A stretch of DNA of 21,527 bases, taken from positions 1-21,527 of the forward strand of contig NCBD01000056.1 of NCBI GenBank assembly GCA_002255315.1, written 5' to 3'. The position numbers were made by a program, and so were the translations under genes. Every line of letters starts with the position of its first letter. Positions within the stretch are counted from its first letter, which is position 1. The notes below the pieces were generated by a model. It was not told the origin of the DNA. It ran no database searches and saw only the letters and a program-made list of their open reading frames with translations. This DNA is from Actinobacteria bacterium 21-64-8 (lineage in GTDB: Bacteria > Actinomycetota > Acidimicrobiia > Acidimicrobiales > RAAP-2). Shown here one piece after another: positions 13,677-20,024 of the stretch.

Positions 13677-14609
13677 GTGTCTCGATACCTAAAACTTCTG
13701 ACGTTCATGGTCGCCGTGACGGTGCTCCTCAGCCTGGGTTTCGTGGCGGGCAAGCGTAGTGGGGCGGACTCGTCGCCGACGGTTCGCTCGAGTTCGGGCC
13801 AGCCCTTCTATCTGGTGATTGGCGCGTCGTCGTCGCAGGGCGTCCAACCAAGCGGCGTCCCCTCTTCGAACAGTCGGCGTACGCAAGACGGATACGCGAA
13901 TGACGTCGTGGCCCTCGAGCAGAAAAAGCACGTGAACTTCGAACTGAATCAAATTGGCTGCCCGGGCGAGACAGCCGAGTCGATGCTAAACACCGCCGTG
14001 GCCGATCACTGCTACACCTTGCCGACGACCCAGTTAACCCTCGCTCTCAATTTTCTACACGCCAACCAAAGTCGTGCGGGCCTGGTCACGATTGATCTCG
14101 GCTTTAATGACATTCGTCCCTGTTTAACGGGCCCGCAGGTCATTGAGTCCTGCGTCACGCAGGGACTGAACTACGTGAGGAACGATTTACCCAAAGTCCT
14201 CACTCAACTCAAAGCCGCCGCAGGTCCCCAGGTGCACTTCGTGGGATTTAACTACGAAGATCCTTTCGTGGCGCACTACCTCGAAGGCCCCGCCAGCATT
14301 GCCAACGCTCAAGAGACTCTGACCGATATGGGCCGCATGGATCAAGTGCTCAATAGCGTCTACGCCAACGCGAAGATTCCCGTCGCCAATCTCGAGGGCA
14401 CGTTCGAGTCACTCAACTCCTCGCCCGACGTGATTCCCAACGTTGGCACCGTGCCCGTGAACGTCGCGTTCGCCTGTTACTACACCTGGATGTGTCAACC
14501 CAAACCCTTTGGGCCCGACGATCATCCCAACAACCCTGGTTATATGTTGATCGCCGAGGCAATAGTCAAAGTGCTGCCGGGTCCGTGGAGGATTCCGGTG
14601 GTGCACTAA
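13677..14609 (+). CDS. Membrane-anchored SGNH/GDSL-family hydrolase
   Basis: This is an extracytoplasmic esterase/lipase-like enzyme of 310 residues from the GTG at 13677. A hydrophobic segment at about 5-24 (LKLLTFMVAVTVLLSLGFVAG) is a signal anchor or signal peptide. Block I is VIGASSSQG, with the probable nucleophile Ser51 and Ala in place of the usual Asp of GDS. NQIGCPGETAESM is the block II region. Block III is DLGFND (Gly142, Asn144). Block V is PDDHPNNPGY, with His283 and Asp281/282. The Cys residues may form disulfides outside the cell. The substrate is unknown. The gene converges with the MscS-like gene, and their stop codons share a hairpin. Confidence 0.85.
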   Translation: MSRYLKLLTFMVAVTVLLSLGFVAGKRSGADSSPTVRSSSGQPFYLVIGASSSQGVQPSGVPSSNSRRTQDGYANDVVALEQKKHVNFELNQIGCPGETAESMLNTAVADHCYTLPTTQLTLALNFLHANQSRAGLVTIDLGFNDIRPCLTGPQVIESCVTQGLNYVRNDLPKVLTQLKAAAGPQVHFVGFNYEDPFVAHYLEGPASIANAQETLTDMGRMDQVLNSVYANAKIPVANLEGTFESLNSSPDVIPNVGTVPVNVAFACYYTWMCQPKPFGPDDHPNNPGYMLIAEAIVKVLPGPWRIPVVH

Positions 14610-14628
14610 CGCGCGGATGCGGCGTTAG
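14606..14628. terminator. Shared hairpin between convergent genes
   Basis: CTAACGC (14606-14612) and GCGTTAG (14622-14628) form a 7-bp perfect stem with a 9-nt loop. Each arm contains the TAA stop codon of one of the two converging genes (plus stop 14607-14609, minus stop 14627-14625). There is no T tract on either side, so bidirectional termination is plausible but not certain. Confidence 0.45.
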
Positions 14629-15254
14629 GGAACTCGTGGCGGGGACGTGGCCCGTCCAATGCCCGAAGCGAGCATGATCGAGTTGGGGATCTTTAAAATC
14701 CCGTCTTCGGTGCGCACCGTGACGTACGTCAACCCGATTCCCAGGACCACGGCGTCCATCACGCCGACGACTCCCGATCGAATTCGAATCGAGTCGCCTA
14801 CGACGAAAGGACGGGCAAAGAGCAGTACCACCGAGGCGAAGATATTGCTCAGACTCTGTTGAGCCGCAATGCCCAGTACGACACCGGTGAGGCCGGCGCC
14901 AACCAACAAGCGCTGCAGCGAGACGCCCAAGACGCCCAAGAGCGCGAAGATTAAGAGCAGGTACCCGAAACCGGTCGCGAGGAGCCGAATAGACGCGCCC
15001 GTCCCCGCGGTTGCTTGCTGAGAAATCAAGTGTCCCAATGCGTGGGCGCAGCGTCGAATCGCCACGGATCCAGACACGAGCAAGACGAGCGCACAGCCCC
15101 ACGCGATGAGTTTTTGTTGAGGTGAAGAGTTCGAGACGTGTCCGAGCGTGCGGCCGACTCCCGTGGCGGCGAGCGTGACTACTCCGGCGAGCGTGCCGAT
15201 CAACCAGTCCCGTCGGCGTCGCGCGGCGTCGTGCGTGTGTTCGAAGACAGTCAC
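14625..15254 (-). CDS. MscS-family mechanosensitive channel protein
   Basis: This is a 209-residue integral membrane protein. Hydrophobic segments lie at about 18-35, 48-65 and 88-112, followed by the MscS pore-lining and beta-domain signature: GLTGVVLGIAAQQSLSNIFASVVLLF, then ARPFVVGDSIRIRSGVVGVMDAVVLGIGLTYVTVRTEDGILKIPNSIML. The protein ends soon after the beta domain, so the C-terminal cage of E. coli MscS is absent; this short form occurs in other bacteria. It probably releases solutes on hypo-osmotic stress. The GTG start at 15254 follows a TACAGT box 8 nt upstream, giving a nearly leaderless transcript, with AGGA directly before the GTG. It may also be read from the upstream aldo/keto reductase, 65 bases away. 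Confidence 0.88.
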   Translation of the reverse strand: MTVFEHTHDAARRRRDWLIGTLAGVVTLAATGVGRTLGHVSNSSPQQKLIAWGCALVLLVSGSVAIRRCAHALGHLISQQATAGTGASIRLLATGFGYLLLIFALLGVLGVSLQRLLVGAGLTGVVLGIAAQQSLSNIFASVVLLFARPFVVGDSIRIRSGVVGVMDAVVLGIGLTYVTVRTEDGILKIPNSIMLASGIGRATSPPRVP

Positions 15255-15262
15255 TCCTGACC

Positions 15263-15268
15263 ACTGTA
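15263..15268 (-). promoter_or_regulatory. Candidate -10 box TACAGT for the MscS-like gene
   Basis: TACAGT on the minus strand is 8 nt from the GTG at 15254, so the transcript would start within a few bases of the codon. It is a looser case than the 6-nt examples. Confidence 0.35.
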
Positions 15269-15319
15269 TAGAACGCCGTCGCGTACGCCCGTAGACCGCG
15301 TCGCGTCGGGCAGATCGCT

Positions 15320-16291
15320 TTAGCGAAAACCCGCGACCCAGTGGGGGCGGTACGGCTGCTCGAGCAGCGCGATTTCGTCGTCGTCGAGTCGCAGGTCAAC
15401 GGCGGCGACCGCGTCGGCGAGGTGATGGGTCTTCGTGGCTCCGACGATGGGACTGGTCACGACGGGCTTGGAGAGCACCCAGGCGAGCGCGATCTGTGCG
15501 GGTGCGACCCCTCGCCGTTGGGCCAACTCGAGTACGGCGTCAACGATCGGGCGGTCTCGTTCGCCGTAGAGGCTTCGTCCGAACTCGTCTTTCTCCGACC
15601 GGTTCGTGGCTTCGTCCCAGGGACGCGTGAGGCGGCCGCGAGCGAGCGGGCTCCAGGGGATGACACCGATGCCTTGGTCGTCACAGAGTGGGAGCATTTC
15701 GCGCTCTTCTTCTCGGTACAACAGGTTGTAGTAGTTCTGCATGCTGATGAACCTGGTCCAACCGTGCAGGTCCGCGAGGTACAGCGCTTGGGTGAACTGC
15801 CAGGCGTGCATGGACGAGGCGCCCAAGTAACGGACTTTGCCCGCCTTTACGACGTCGTGGAGTGCTTCGAGCGTCTCTTCTATTGGGACTCGATAGTCCC
15901 AGCGGTGAATTTGATAGAGATCGATGTAGTCGGTGCCTAGGCGTCGCAGGCTGTGGTCGACTTCGCTCAAAATCGCTTTACGCGAGAGCCCCTCGCCGTT
16001 GGGTCCGGGTCGCATGCGCCCGTGGACTTTGGTCGCGATCACGACGTCGTCGCGGTCTACCATCGACAACAAAGTCTTGCCGGTGATTTCTTCGCTGCTG
16101 CCCGCCGAGTACACGTTGGCCGTGTCAAAGAAGTTGATGCCCGCGTCGAGTGCTTGGCGAAAGAAAGGCACCGCCGCGTCTTCGTCGAGCGACCAGGGTT
16201 GGTTGCCACGCGTCGGTTCCCCGTAGCTCATACAGCCAAGGCAAATCTTTGAAACTTGCAGTCCAGTAGTGCCGAGGTTCACGTAGTCCAT
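15320..16291 (-). CDS. Aldo/keto reductase (YajO-like)
   Basis: This is an NADPH-dependent oxidoreductase of 323 residues with a (beta/alpha)8 fold. The catalytic tetrad is visible: Asp56 (FFDTANVYS), Tyr61, Lys88 (IATKVHG) and His129 (LYQIHRWD). The NADP-binding C-terminal part has IPWSPLARGRLTRPW and SPIVGATKTHHLADAVAA. The N-terminal LGTTGLQVSKICLGCMSYG places it with YajO/AKR13-type proteins. It probably reduces aldehydes; the substrate is unknown. The ATG at 16291 has a TAAAGT box 6 nt upstream, consistent with a leaderless mRNA. The MscS-like gene lies 65 bases downstream on the same strand. Confidence 0.94.
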   Translation of the reverse strand: MDYVNLGTTGLQVSKICLGCMSYGEPTRGNQPWSLDEDAAVPFFRQALDAGINFFDTANVYSAGSSEEITGKTLLSMVDRDDVVIATKVHGRMRPGPNGEGLSRKAILSEVDHSLRRLGTDYIDLYQIHRWDYRVPIEETLEALHDVVKAGKVRYLGASSMHAWQFTQALYLADLHGWTRFISMQNYYNLLYREEEREMLPLCDDQGIGVIPWSPLARGRLTRPWDEATNRSEKDEFGRSLYGERDRPIVDAVLELAQRRGVAPAQIALAWVLSKPVVTSPIVGATKTHHLADAVAAVDLRLDDDEIALLEQPYRPHWVAGFR

Positions 16292-16297
16292 GAGGGC

Positions 16298-16303
16298 ACT
16301 TTA
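16298..16303 (-). promoter_or_regulatory. -10 box TAAAGT for the aldo/keto reductase
   Basis: On the minus strand TAAAGT is followed by 6 nt and the ATG at 16291. It is the same hexamer and spacing as at bcp. Confidence 0.6.
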
Positions 16304-16331
16304 CCGAGGTCGTCGCGGCGAGCGACCTTGC

Positions 16332-16646
16332 CTAGGCGGAAGGGGGTTCGTCCAGCAGGGCGAGTCGACGTCGATACTCGTCTTCGTCAATCTCCCCTCG
16401 CGCAAAGCGCTCTTGCAAAATCACTACTGCGGAGCTGCGCGCGTGAGACGCCACGGCGCCGTGGACGAACGGCGCTCCCCCGTGCGTCCACGGTCGATAG
16501 TGGCGCATCAGCGCGAATAAGATCACCACGAGGCCCAGAAGAATCGCCATCATGAACAGACCCGCGAGTGCCCACCCCGGACCTCCCCATCTGGTTGTGC
16601 CAGTAGTAACCCACGGAACCCCCTCGGCTCGATACCGCTCAGTCAC
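16332..16646 (-). CDS. SHOCT-domain membrane protein
   Basis: This is a 104-residue protein with one transmembrane segment at about 26-48 (LAGLFMMAILLGLVVILFALM). A His/Pro-containing linker follows, then a C-terminal SHOCT motif at about 76-100 (ILQERFARGEIDEDEYRRRLALL). SHOCT domains are short oligomerisation modules often placed at the cytoplasmic end of small membrane proteins; no function is known for this group. The GTG at 16646 has GGAG 7 nt upstream, which supports the start. It is divergent from the medium-chain dehydrogenase gene and precedes the separately promoted aldo/keto reductase. Confidence 0.87.
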   Translation of the reverse strand: MTERYRAEGVPWVTTGTTRWGGPGWALAGLFMMAILLGLVVILFALMRHYRPWTHGGAPFVHGAVASHARSSAVVILQERFARGEIDEDEYRRRLALLDEPPSA

Positions 16647-16682
16647 TTCAATGCTCCGTGCAATCGCCGAGGCGCTACTTCG

Positions 16683-16688
16683 TATGCT
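16683..16688 (+). promoter_or_regulatory. Candidate -10 box TATGCT for the medium-chain dehydrogenase
   Basis: TATGCT would start transcription near 16695 and give a leader of about 44 nt carrying GAGG 8 nt before the ATG at 16739. No -35 match was recognised. Confidence 0.4.
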
Positions 16689-16738
16689 TTGAGCGACTCG
16701 TCACTCCCACGGCGCGACGCGAAACCGAGGTAACTCCC

Positions 16739-17878
16739 ATGGCCACCACCCCCGAAGTCGCGCTCCAGCTGCGCTCCACCGTCACCCACGAAGGCGTGTT
16801 GGAAGTCACGCTGGTTGAAGTGGCAGTGCCGATCCCAAGTGAGAACGAGGTGCTCGTTCGCGTCGAGGCGTCGCCGATCAATCCCTCGGACCTGGGGCTG
16901 CTACTCGCTGGTGCTGACACGGCGTCGGCGGTCAAGGTCACGGGGGGTCCTTTTCCCGTGTTGCGCGCTCCCCTCGAAGCGAGCGCGTTGCGCGCACTCG
17001 CCGGCCGTGTTGGTCAGTCGATGCCGGTTGGCAATGAAGGTGCGGGCACCGTCCTTGCTGCGGGTGCGTCGCCAGGAGCGCAAGCCCTACTCGGCCGCAG
17101 CGTATCGATGGCCGGAGGGGCGATGTACTCACAGTTTCGAAGTGTCGACGCCGCGCAGTGCCTCGTACTGCCCGAAGGTACGCCCGCGCGTCGCGGGGCG
17201 TCGTCGTTCGTTAATCCCCTCACGGCACTCGGCATGGTCGAGACCATGCGCCTCGAGGGCCATCAGGCACTCGTGCACACCGCGGCGGCGTCGAATCTTG
17301 GTCAGATGCTCGTAAAACTCTGTCGTGAAGAGTCGGTGCCGCTGGTCAATATCGTTCGCAAGCCCGAGCAAAAAAACCTCTTGTTGTCGCTGGGCGCGCA
17401 GTACGTCTGTGACTCCAGCGAAGCGACGTTCATGAGTGATCTGATTGCGGCGCTCGAGCAGACGTCGGCGACTCTCGCGTTTGACGCGACTGGCGGCGGC
17501 ACGCTCGCGAGTCAGATTCTCACGGCTATGGAAGCGGCGGCGAACGCTGCAGGCGCGGCGTACAGCCGATACGGCTCGACGACGTACAAGCAGGTCTACA
17601 TCTACGGAGGACTCGACCGCGGACCGACGATGTTGACGCGGAGCTTTGGGTTTTCGTGGGGCGTCGGCGGCTGGCTGCTGACCCCGTTCCTTCAAAAGGT
17701 TGGCCCCGAAGCCACCGCCGCGTTACGCGAGCGAGTGGCGAAGGGCCTGGACACTACCTTTGCCAGTGCTTACGCCGGTGAGATCTCGCTCTTCGATTTA
17801 CTCGAACCTGAGGTCATTCGCGCCGTCGCCCGTCAGGCGACGGGCGAGAAGTATCTTCTCGTGCCGCACACGCTTTGA
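16739..17878 (+). CDS. Medium-chain dehydrogenase/reductase (quinone/enoyl reductase-like)
   Basis: This is an NAD(P)-dependent oxidoreductase of 379 residues from the ATG at 16739. The GroES-like domain has PINPSDLG and VGNEGAGTVLAAG, with none of the catalytic-zinc cysteine/histidine ligands, so it is zinc-free like quinone oxidoreductases and 2-enoyl-CoA reductases. The Rossmann part has NPLTALGMVE, then HTAAASNLGQMLVKLC in place of GxGxxG, and SLGAQYVCDSS. The long reading from 16658 adds 27 residues that overlap the divergent promoter region and is not favoured. The substrate is unknown. It stands alone, upstream of the marR operon and separated from it by about 150 bases. Confidence 0.88.
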   Translation: MATTPEVALQLRSTVTHEGVLEVTLVEVAVPIPSENEVLVRVEASPINPSDLGLLLAGADTASAVKVTGGPFPVLRAPLEASALRALAGRVGQSMPVGNEGAGTVLAAGASPGAQALLGRSVSMAGGAMYSQFRSVDAAQCLVLPEGTPARRGASSFVNPLTALGMVETMRLEGHQALVHTAAASNLGQMLVKLCREESVPLVNIVRKPEQKNLLLSLGAQYVCDSSEATFMSDLIAALEQTSATLAFDATGGGTLASQILTAMEAAANAAGAAYSRYGSTTYKQVYIYGGLDRGPTMLTRSFGFSWGVGGWLLTPFLQKVGPEATAALRERVAKGLDTTFASAYAGEISLFDLLEPEVIRAVARQATGEKYLLVPHTL

Positions 17879-17962
17879 ACGATCGATGACGTGCGCGGCG
17901 TGCGCGTTGGCATTGGCGTCCTCGCGGAGTGACTACTCGGCGTGGCCGCGACCATTTATTGC

Positions 17963-17981
17963 TTGCCGATAGGCAACTATC
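17963..17981. promoter_or_regulatory. Overlapping inverted repeats, probable MarR operator
   Basis: TTGCCGATAGGCAA (17963-17976; arms TTGCC/GGCAA) overlaps GATAGGCAACTATC (17968-17981; arms GATAG/CTATC). The TTGCC-N-GGCAA half-site pattern resembles the E. coli mar operator (established). The site sits directly upstream of the TAGACT box at 17984 and so covers the core promoter of the marR-MFS operon, as expected for autorepression. Confidence 0.6.
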
Positions 17982-17983
17982 AC

Positions 17984-17989
17984 TAGACT
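17984..17989 (+). promoter_or_regulatory. -10 box TAGACT of the marR-MFS operon
   Basis: TAGACT follows TTGCCG (17963-17968, a possible -35) by 15 bp. It would start transcription near 17996, 36 bases before the GTG at 18032. The putative operator occupies the spacer. Confidence 0.45.
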
Positions 17990-18031
17990 CGAACCGTAAA
18001 AAATCCTTCAAAGAGTTCATCGCCGCCGCGA

Positions 18032-18466
18032 GTGCAGGTCGACGCCGCCGAGCGTCTTCGAGCCGTCATTGGTCGCCTTGGTAGGGCACTTCGGTTGACG
18101 CACGTTGACCACAATCTCTCTCCGAGCCAGCGCGAAGTGCTGTTCAACATTGTTCGCAACGGACCGATTCGCTTGGCGGAGGTTGCGCTGGACGAGGGTC
18201 TGAATCTAACGATGGTCTCTCGCATTGTGGCCCATCTGGAGTCCGCGCAGTTCGTTACGCGCTCGACTGATGAATTCGACGCGCGCGTCGTGCACCTCGC
18301 GCCCACCGACGCGGGGCGCGCGCTTTGGCAGGAGATTCGAAGTGAAAAGACCGACGCGCTCGTTTACGCGATTAGTCAGCTGTCGAAGCAGGAGCAAGCG
18401 ACACTCGTCGACGTCTTACCCTTACTGGAATCACTCGTTGAAATCGTCCAGGGTCGCGATCGATGA
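18032..18466 (+). CDS. MarR-family transcriptional regulator
   Basis: This is a 144-residue winged-helix repressor. It has N-terminal dimerisation helix residues (AAERLRAVIGRLGRALRL), the DNA-binding domain SPSQREVLFNIVRNGPIRLAEVA, a recognition helix in NLTMVSRIVAHLESAQFV, and the wing DARVVHLAPTDAGRAL. C-terminal helices complete the dimer. It typically binds its own promoter and releases on binding a phenolic or other small ligand. The GTG start has no clear Shine-Dalgarno. Its stop overlaps the ATG of the MFS gene (ATGA), so both are co-translated, and the operator-like repeat lies upstream. Confidence 0.93.
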   Translation: MQVDAAERLRAVIGRLGRALRLTHVDHNLSPSQREVLFNIVRNGPIRLAEVALDEGLNLTMVSRIVAHLESAQFVTRSTDEFDARVVHLAPTDAGRALWQEIRSEKTDALVYAISQLSKQEQATLVDVLPLLESLVEIVQGRDR

Positions 18467-19695
18467 GTATTCAAACCTCGGCGAGGCGAACGTTTTCGTC
18501 ACTGTCGAACCCTAACTACCGAAAGTTCTTCTTCGGGCAAACCACGTCGCTGATTGGCACCTGGATGCAAACGACGGCGCAGTCCTGGCTCGTCTATACG
18601 TTGACCCACTCGGCCACTGACATTGGGCTCGTCGTCGCGCTACAAACGCTGCCCGTTCTTCTACTCGGCCCCTACGGCGGAGTCATCGCCGACCGCGTGG
18701 ACAAGCGGCGTTTCATGATTGTGTTGCAGTCCTTCATGGGCGTCCAGGCCGCGGTTCTCGCGCTCCTCGCCTTCACCCACGTCGTCACCTACGTCGACGT
18801 GTGCGTGCTCGCGGTCGTGCTCGGACTCAATAACTCCTTTGAGAATCCATCACGTCAGTCGTTTGTGCTTGAAATGGTGGGTCCTGACAATTTGCGTAAC
18901 GCGGTCAGCCTGAACTCGACGATGAATAACGTGGCGCGCGCCGTGGGTCCCGCGGTCGCGGGGGTAATCATCGCCGCCGTGGGTGAGGGCTGGTGCTTCG
19001 CCCTCAACGCCGCCAGCTTTATCGCCGTCGTTGCGTCGCTGATGGCCATGGACCGTACGACGTTGAACCCGAGTACGCCGACGTTACGTGCCAAGGGGCA
19101 ATTGCTCGACGGATTTCGTTACGTCGCGCGAACGCCCGCACTCGCCGTACCGCTGGTGATGATGGCGTTAGTGGGCATGCTCGCTTATGAGTTTCAAGTC
19201 ACGTTGCCCATTGTGGCGGGCAAAGTATTTCACGGTAGCTCCGCAATTTACGGATTGTTGATGGCCGCGATGGGAATGGGTGCCATCATCGGGGGTCTCT
19301 GGACCGCGGCGCGCGGCCGGACCGGTGTACTCGCGATGGTCAAGACGTCAGTGGTGTTTGGTGTCGTGATGGCGTTCGCGGCGCTCGCGCCGGCGCTCGC
19401 CGTTGAACTCATTGCTCTGGCGTGCGTCGGATTCGCGAGTGTCTCGTTTTTGTCAATGGCCAACTCGACGTTGCAGTTAGGCACCGATCCCCAGATGCGT
19501 GGACGAGTGATGGCCCTGTGGGCCGTGGCCTTCATGGGGTCGACGCCTCTAGGGGGTCCGCTGATTGGTTGGATTACGAGTCTTTGGGGAGCGCGCGCCG
19601 GTTTGGGCGTGGGGGCCGCGTCGTGTATCGTCGCCGCGGCGATTGGGTGGTTAACCATTCGCCGACATCGATCCCGGGGCCAAACGCTCGCCTAA
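18463..19695 (+). CDS. MFS drug-exporter-like transporter (MFS_3 family)
   Basis: This is a 410-residue, 12-helix carrier. It shows NPNYRKFFFGQTTSLIGTWMQTTAQSWLVY at the first helix and GGVIADRVDKRRFMI as motif A between helices 2 and 3. The ENPSRQSFVLEMVGPDNLRNAVSLNS loop is typical of the EntS/MFS_3 group. Co-transcription with a MarR repressor through an ATGA overlap points to inducible efflux of a toxic compound. It is a separate paralogue from the MFS protein at 4644-5867, with a different N-terminus. The stop is followed by GC-rich spacer and a hairpin at 19738-19763. Confidence 0.93.
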   Translation: MSIQTSARRTFSSLSNPNYRKFFFGQTTSLIGTWMQTTAQSWLVYTLTHSATDIGLVVALQTLPVLLLGPYGGVIADRVDKRRFMIVLQSFMGVQAAVLALLAFTHVVTYVDVCVLAVVLGLNNSFENPSRQSFVLEMVGPDNLRNAVSLNSTMNNVARAVGPAVAGVIIAAVGEGWCFALNAASFIAVVASLMAMDRTTLNPSTPTLRAKGQLLDGFRYVARTPALAVPLVMMALVGMLAYEFQVTLPIVAGKVFHGSSAIYGLLMAAMGMGAIIGGLWTAARGRTGVLAMVKTSVVFGVVMAFAALAPALAVELIALACVGFASVSFLSMANSTLQLGTDPQMRGRVMALWAVAFMGSTPLGGPLIGWITSLWGARAGLGVGAASCIVAAAIGWLTIRRHRSRGQTLA

Positions 19696-19737
19696 AACGC
19701 CCGGCGCGCGACGTTAGTGCTTGCCCAAACCGACTGA

Positions 19738-19763
19738 ACCGAGCGACTTCTTGTTGTCTCGGT
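19738..19763. terminator. Imperfect hairpin between the MFS gene and the tRNA remnant
   Basis: ACCGAG (19738-19743) pairs with CTCGGT (19758-19763). After a one-base bulge, CGAC pairs with GTTG (including one G-T) inside, closing a 5-nt loop. It lies 43 bases after the MFS stop and 18 bases beyond the tRNA 3' end on the other strand, so it may serve either transcript. There is no strong T tract. Confidence 0.4.
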
Positions 19764-19780
19764 GTGTAAACAAGCGCACG

Positions 19781-19830
19781 TGGAGCGGGCGACGAGAATC
19801 GAACTCGCGTTCTCAACTTGGGAAGCTGAT
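19781..19830 (-). tRNA. 3' fragment of tRNA-Gly(CCC); probable attachment site
   Basis: Read on the minus strand, the fragment contains an anticodon stem (TCAGC with GTTGA, one G-T), loop TTCCCAA with anticodon CCC (plus 19820-19822), and a short variable loop GAAC. Next come the T stem GCGAG/CTCGT with loop TTCGATT, the acceptor 3' strand CGCCCGC, discriminator T and encoded CCA (plus 19781-19783). No D arm and no matching 5' acceptor strand (GCGGGCG) follow on the 5' side, where the sequence turns AT-rich. It cannot be a working tRNA. This is the usual remnant left when an integrative element recombines at the anticodon region of a tRNA gene. Confidence 0.85.
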
Positions 19831-19957
19831 CGAGCAGTTTTGTTTGAGTTGGTATTTATCCTGATAAAAGGTAGTATATTTGACTTGTTGCGCTACTTTC
19901 CCAATCGTCGGGCGCTCTACGGGCGTTTCAGCCATCACTCCAAGATGTGTTTATCAC

Positions 19958-20013
19958 ACTAAAAGAGGGGGGGTTTTACTGCGACGTCGAACTAAAAGGA
20001 GGGGGATTGTACT
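19958..20013. repeat. Pair of 23-nt direct repeats upstream of the island ATPase
   Basis: The copies lie at 19958-19980 and 19991-20013, 33 bp start to start, and match at 19 of 23 positions. Both begin ACTAAAAG, have a run of Gs in the middle and end in TACT. The second copy abuts and shares its last base with the -10 box at 20013. A spacing of about three helical turns suggests cooperative binding of a regulator. Confidence 0.6.
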
Positions 20014-20018
20014 AGTAT
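20013..20018 (+). promoter_or_regulatory. -10 box TAGTAT of the island ATPase gene
   Basis: TAGTAT is followed by exactly 6 nt and the ATG at 20025, so the mRNA should be leaderless. The -35 position is occupied by the second 23-nt repeat rather than by a TTGACA-like element. Confidence 0.6.
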
Positions 20019-20024
20019 CGAATC

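Noticed and set aside
14566..15399. Long open frame overlapping the MscS-like gene
   Set aside because: The frame is Arg/Ser-rich without motifs, whereas the overlapping frame has the MscS signature.
17129..17695. Minus-strand open frame inside the medium-chain dehydrogenase
   Set aside because: It is an Arg-rich antisense shadow of a conserved coding region.
19781..19870. A complete tRNA-Gly gene
   Set aside because: The 3' half folds well, but no D arm or 5' acceptor strand matching CGCCCGC follows on the 5' side. A GTAGAGC-like string near 19915 on the minus strand is too far away and lacks the acceptor sequence.
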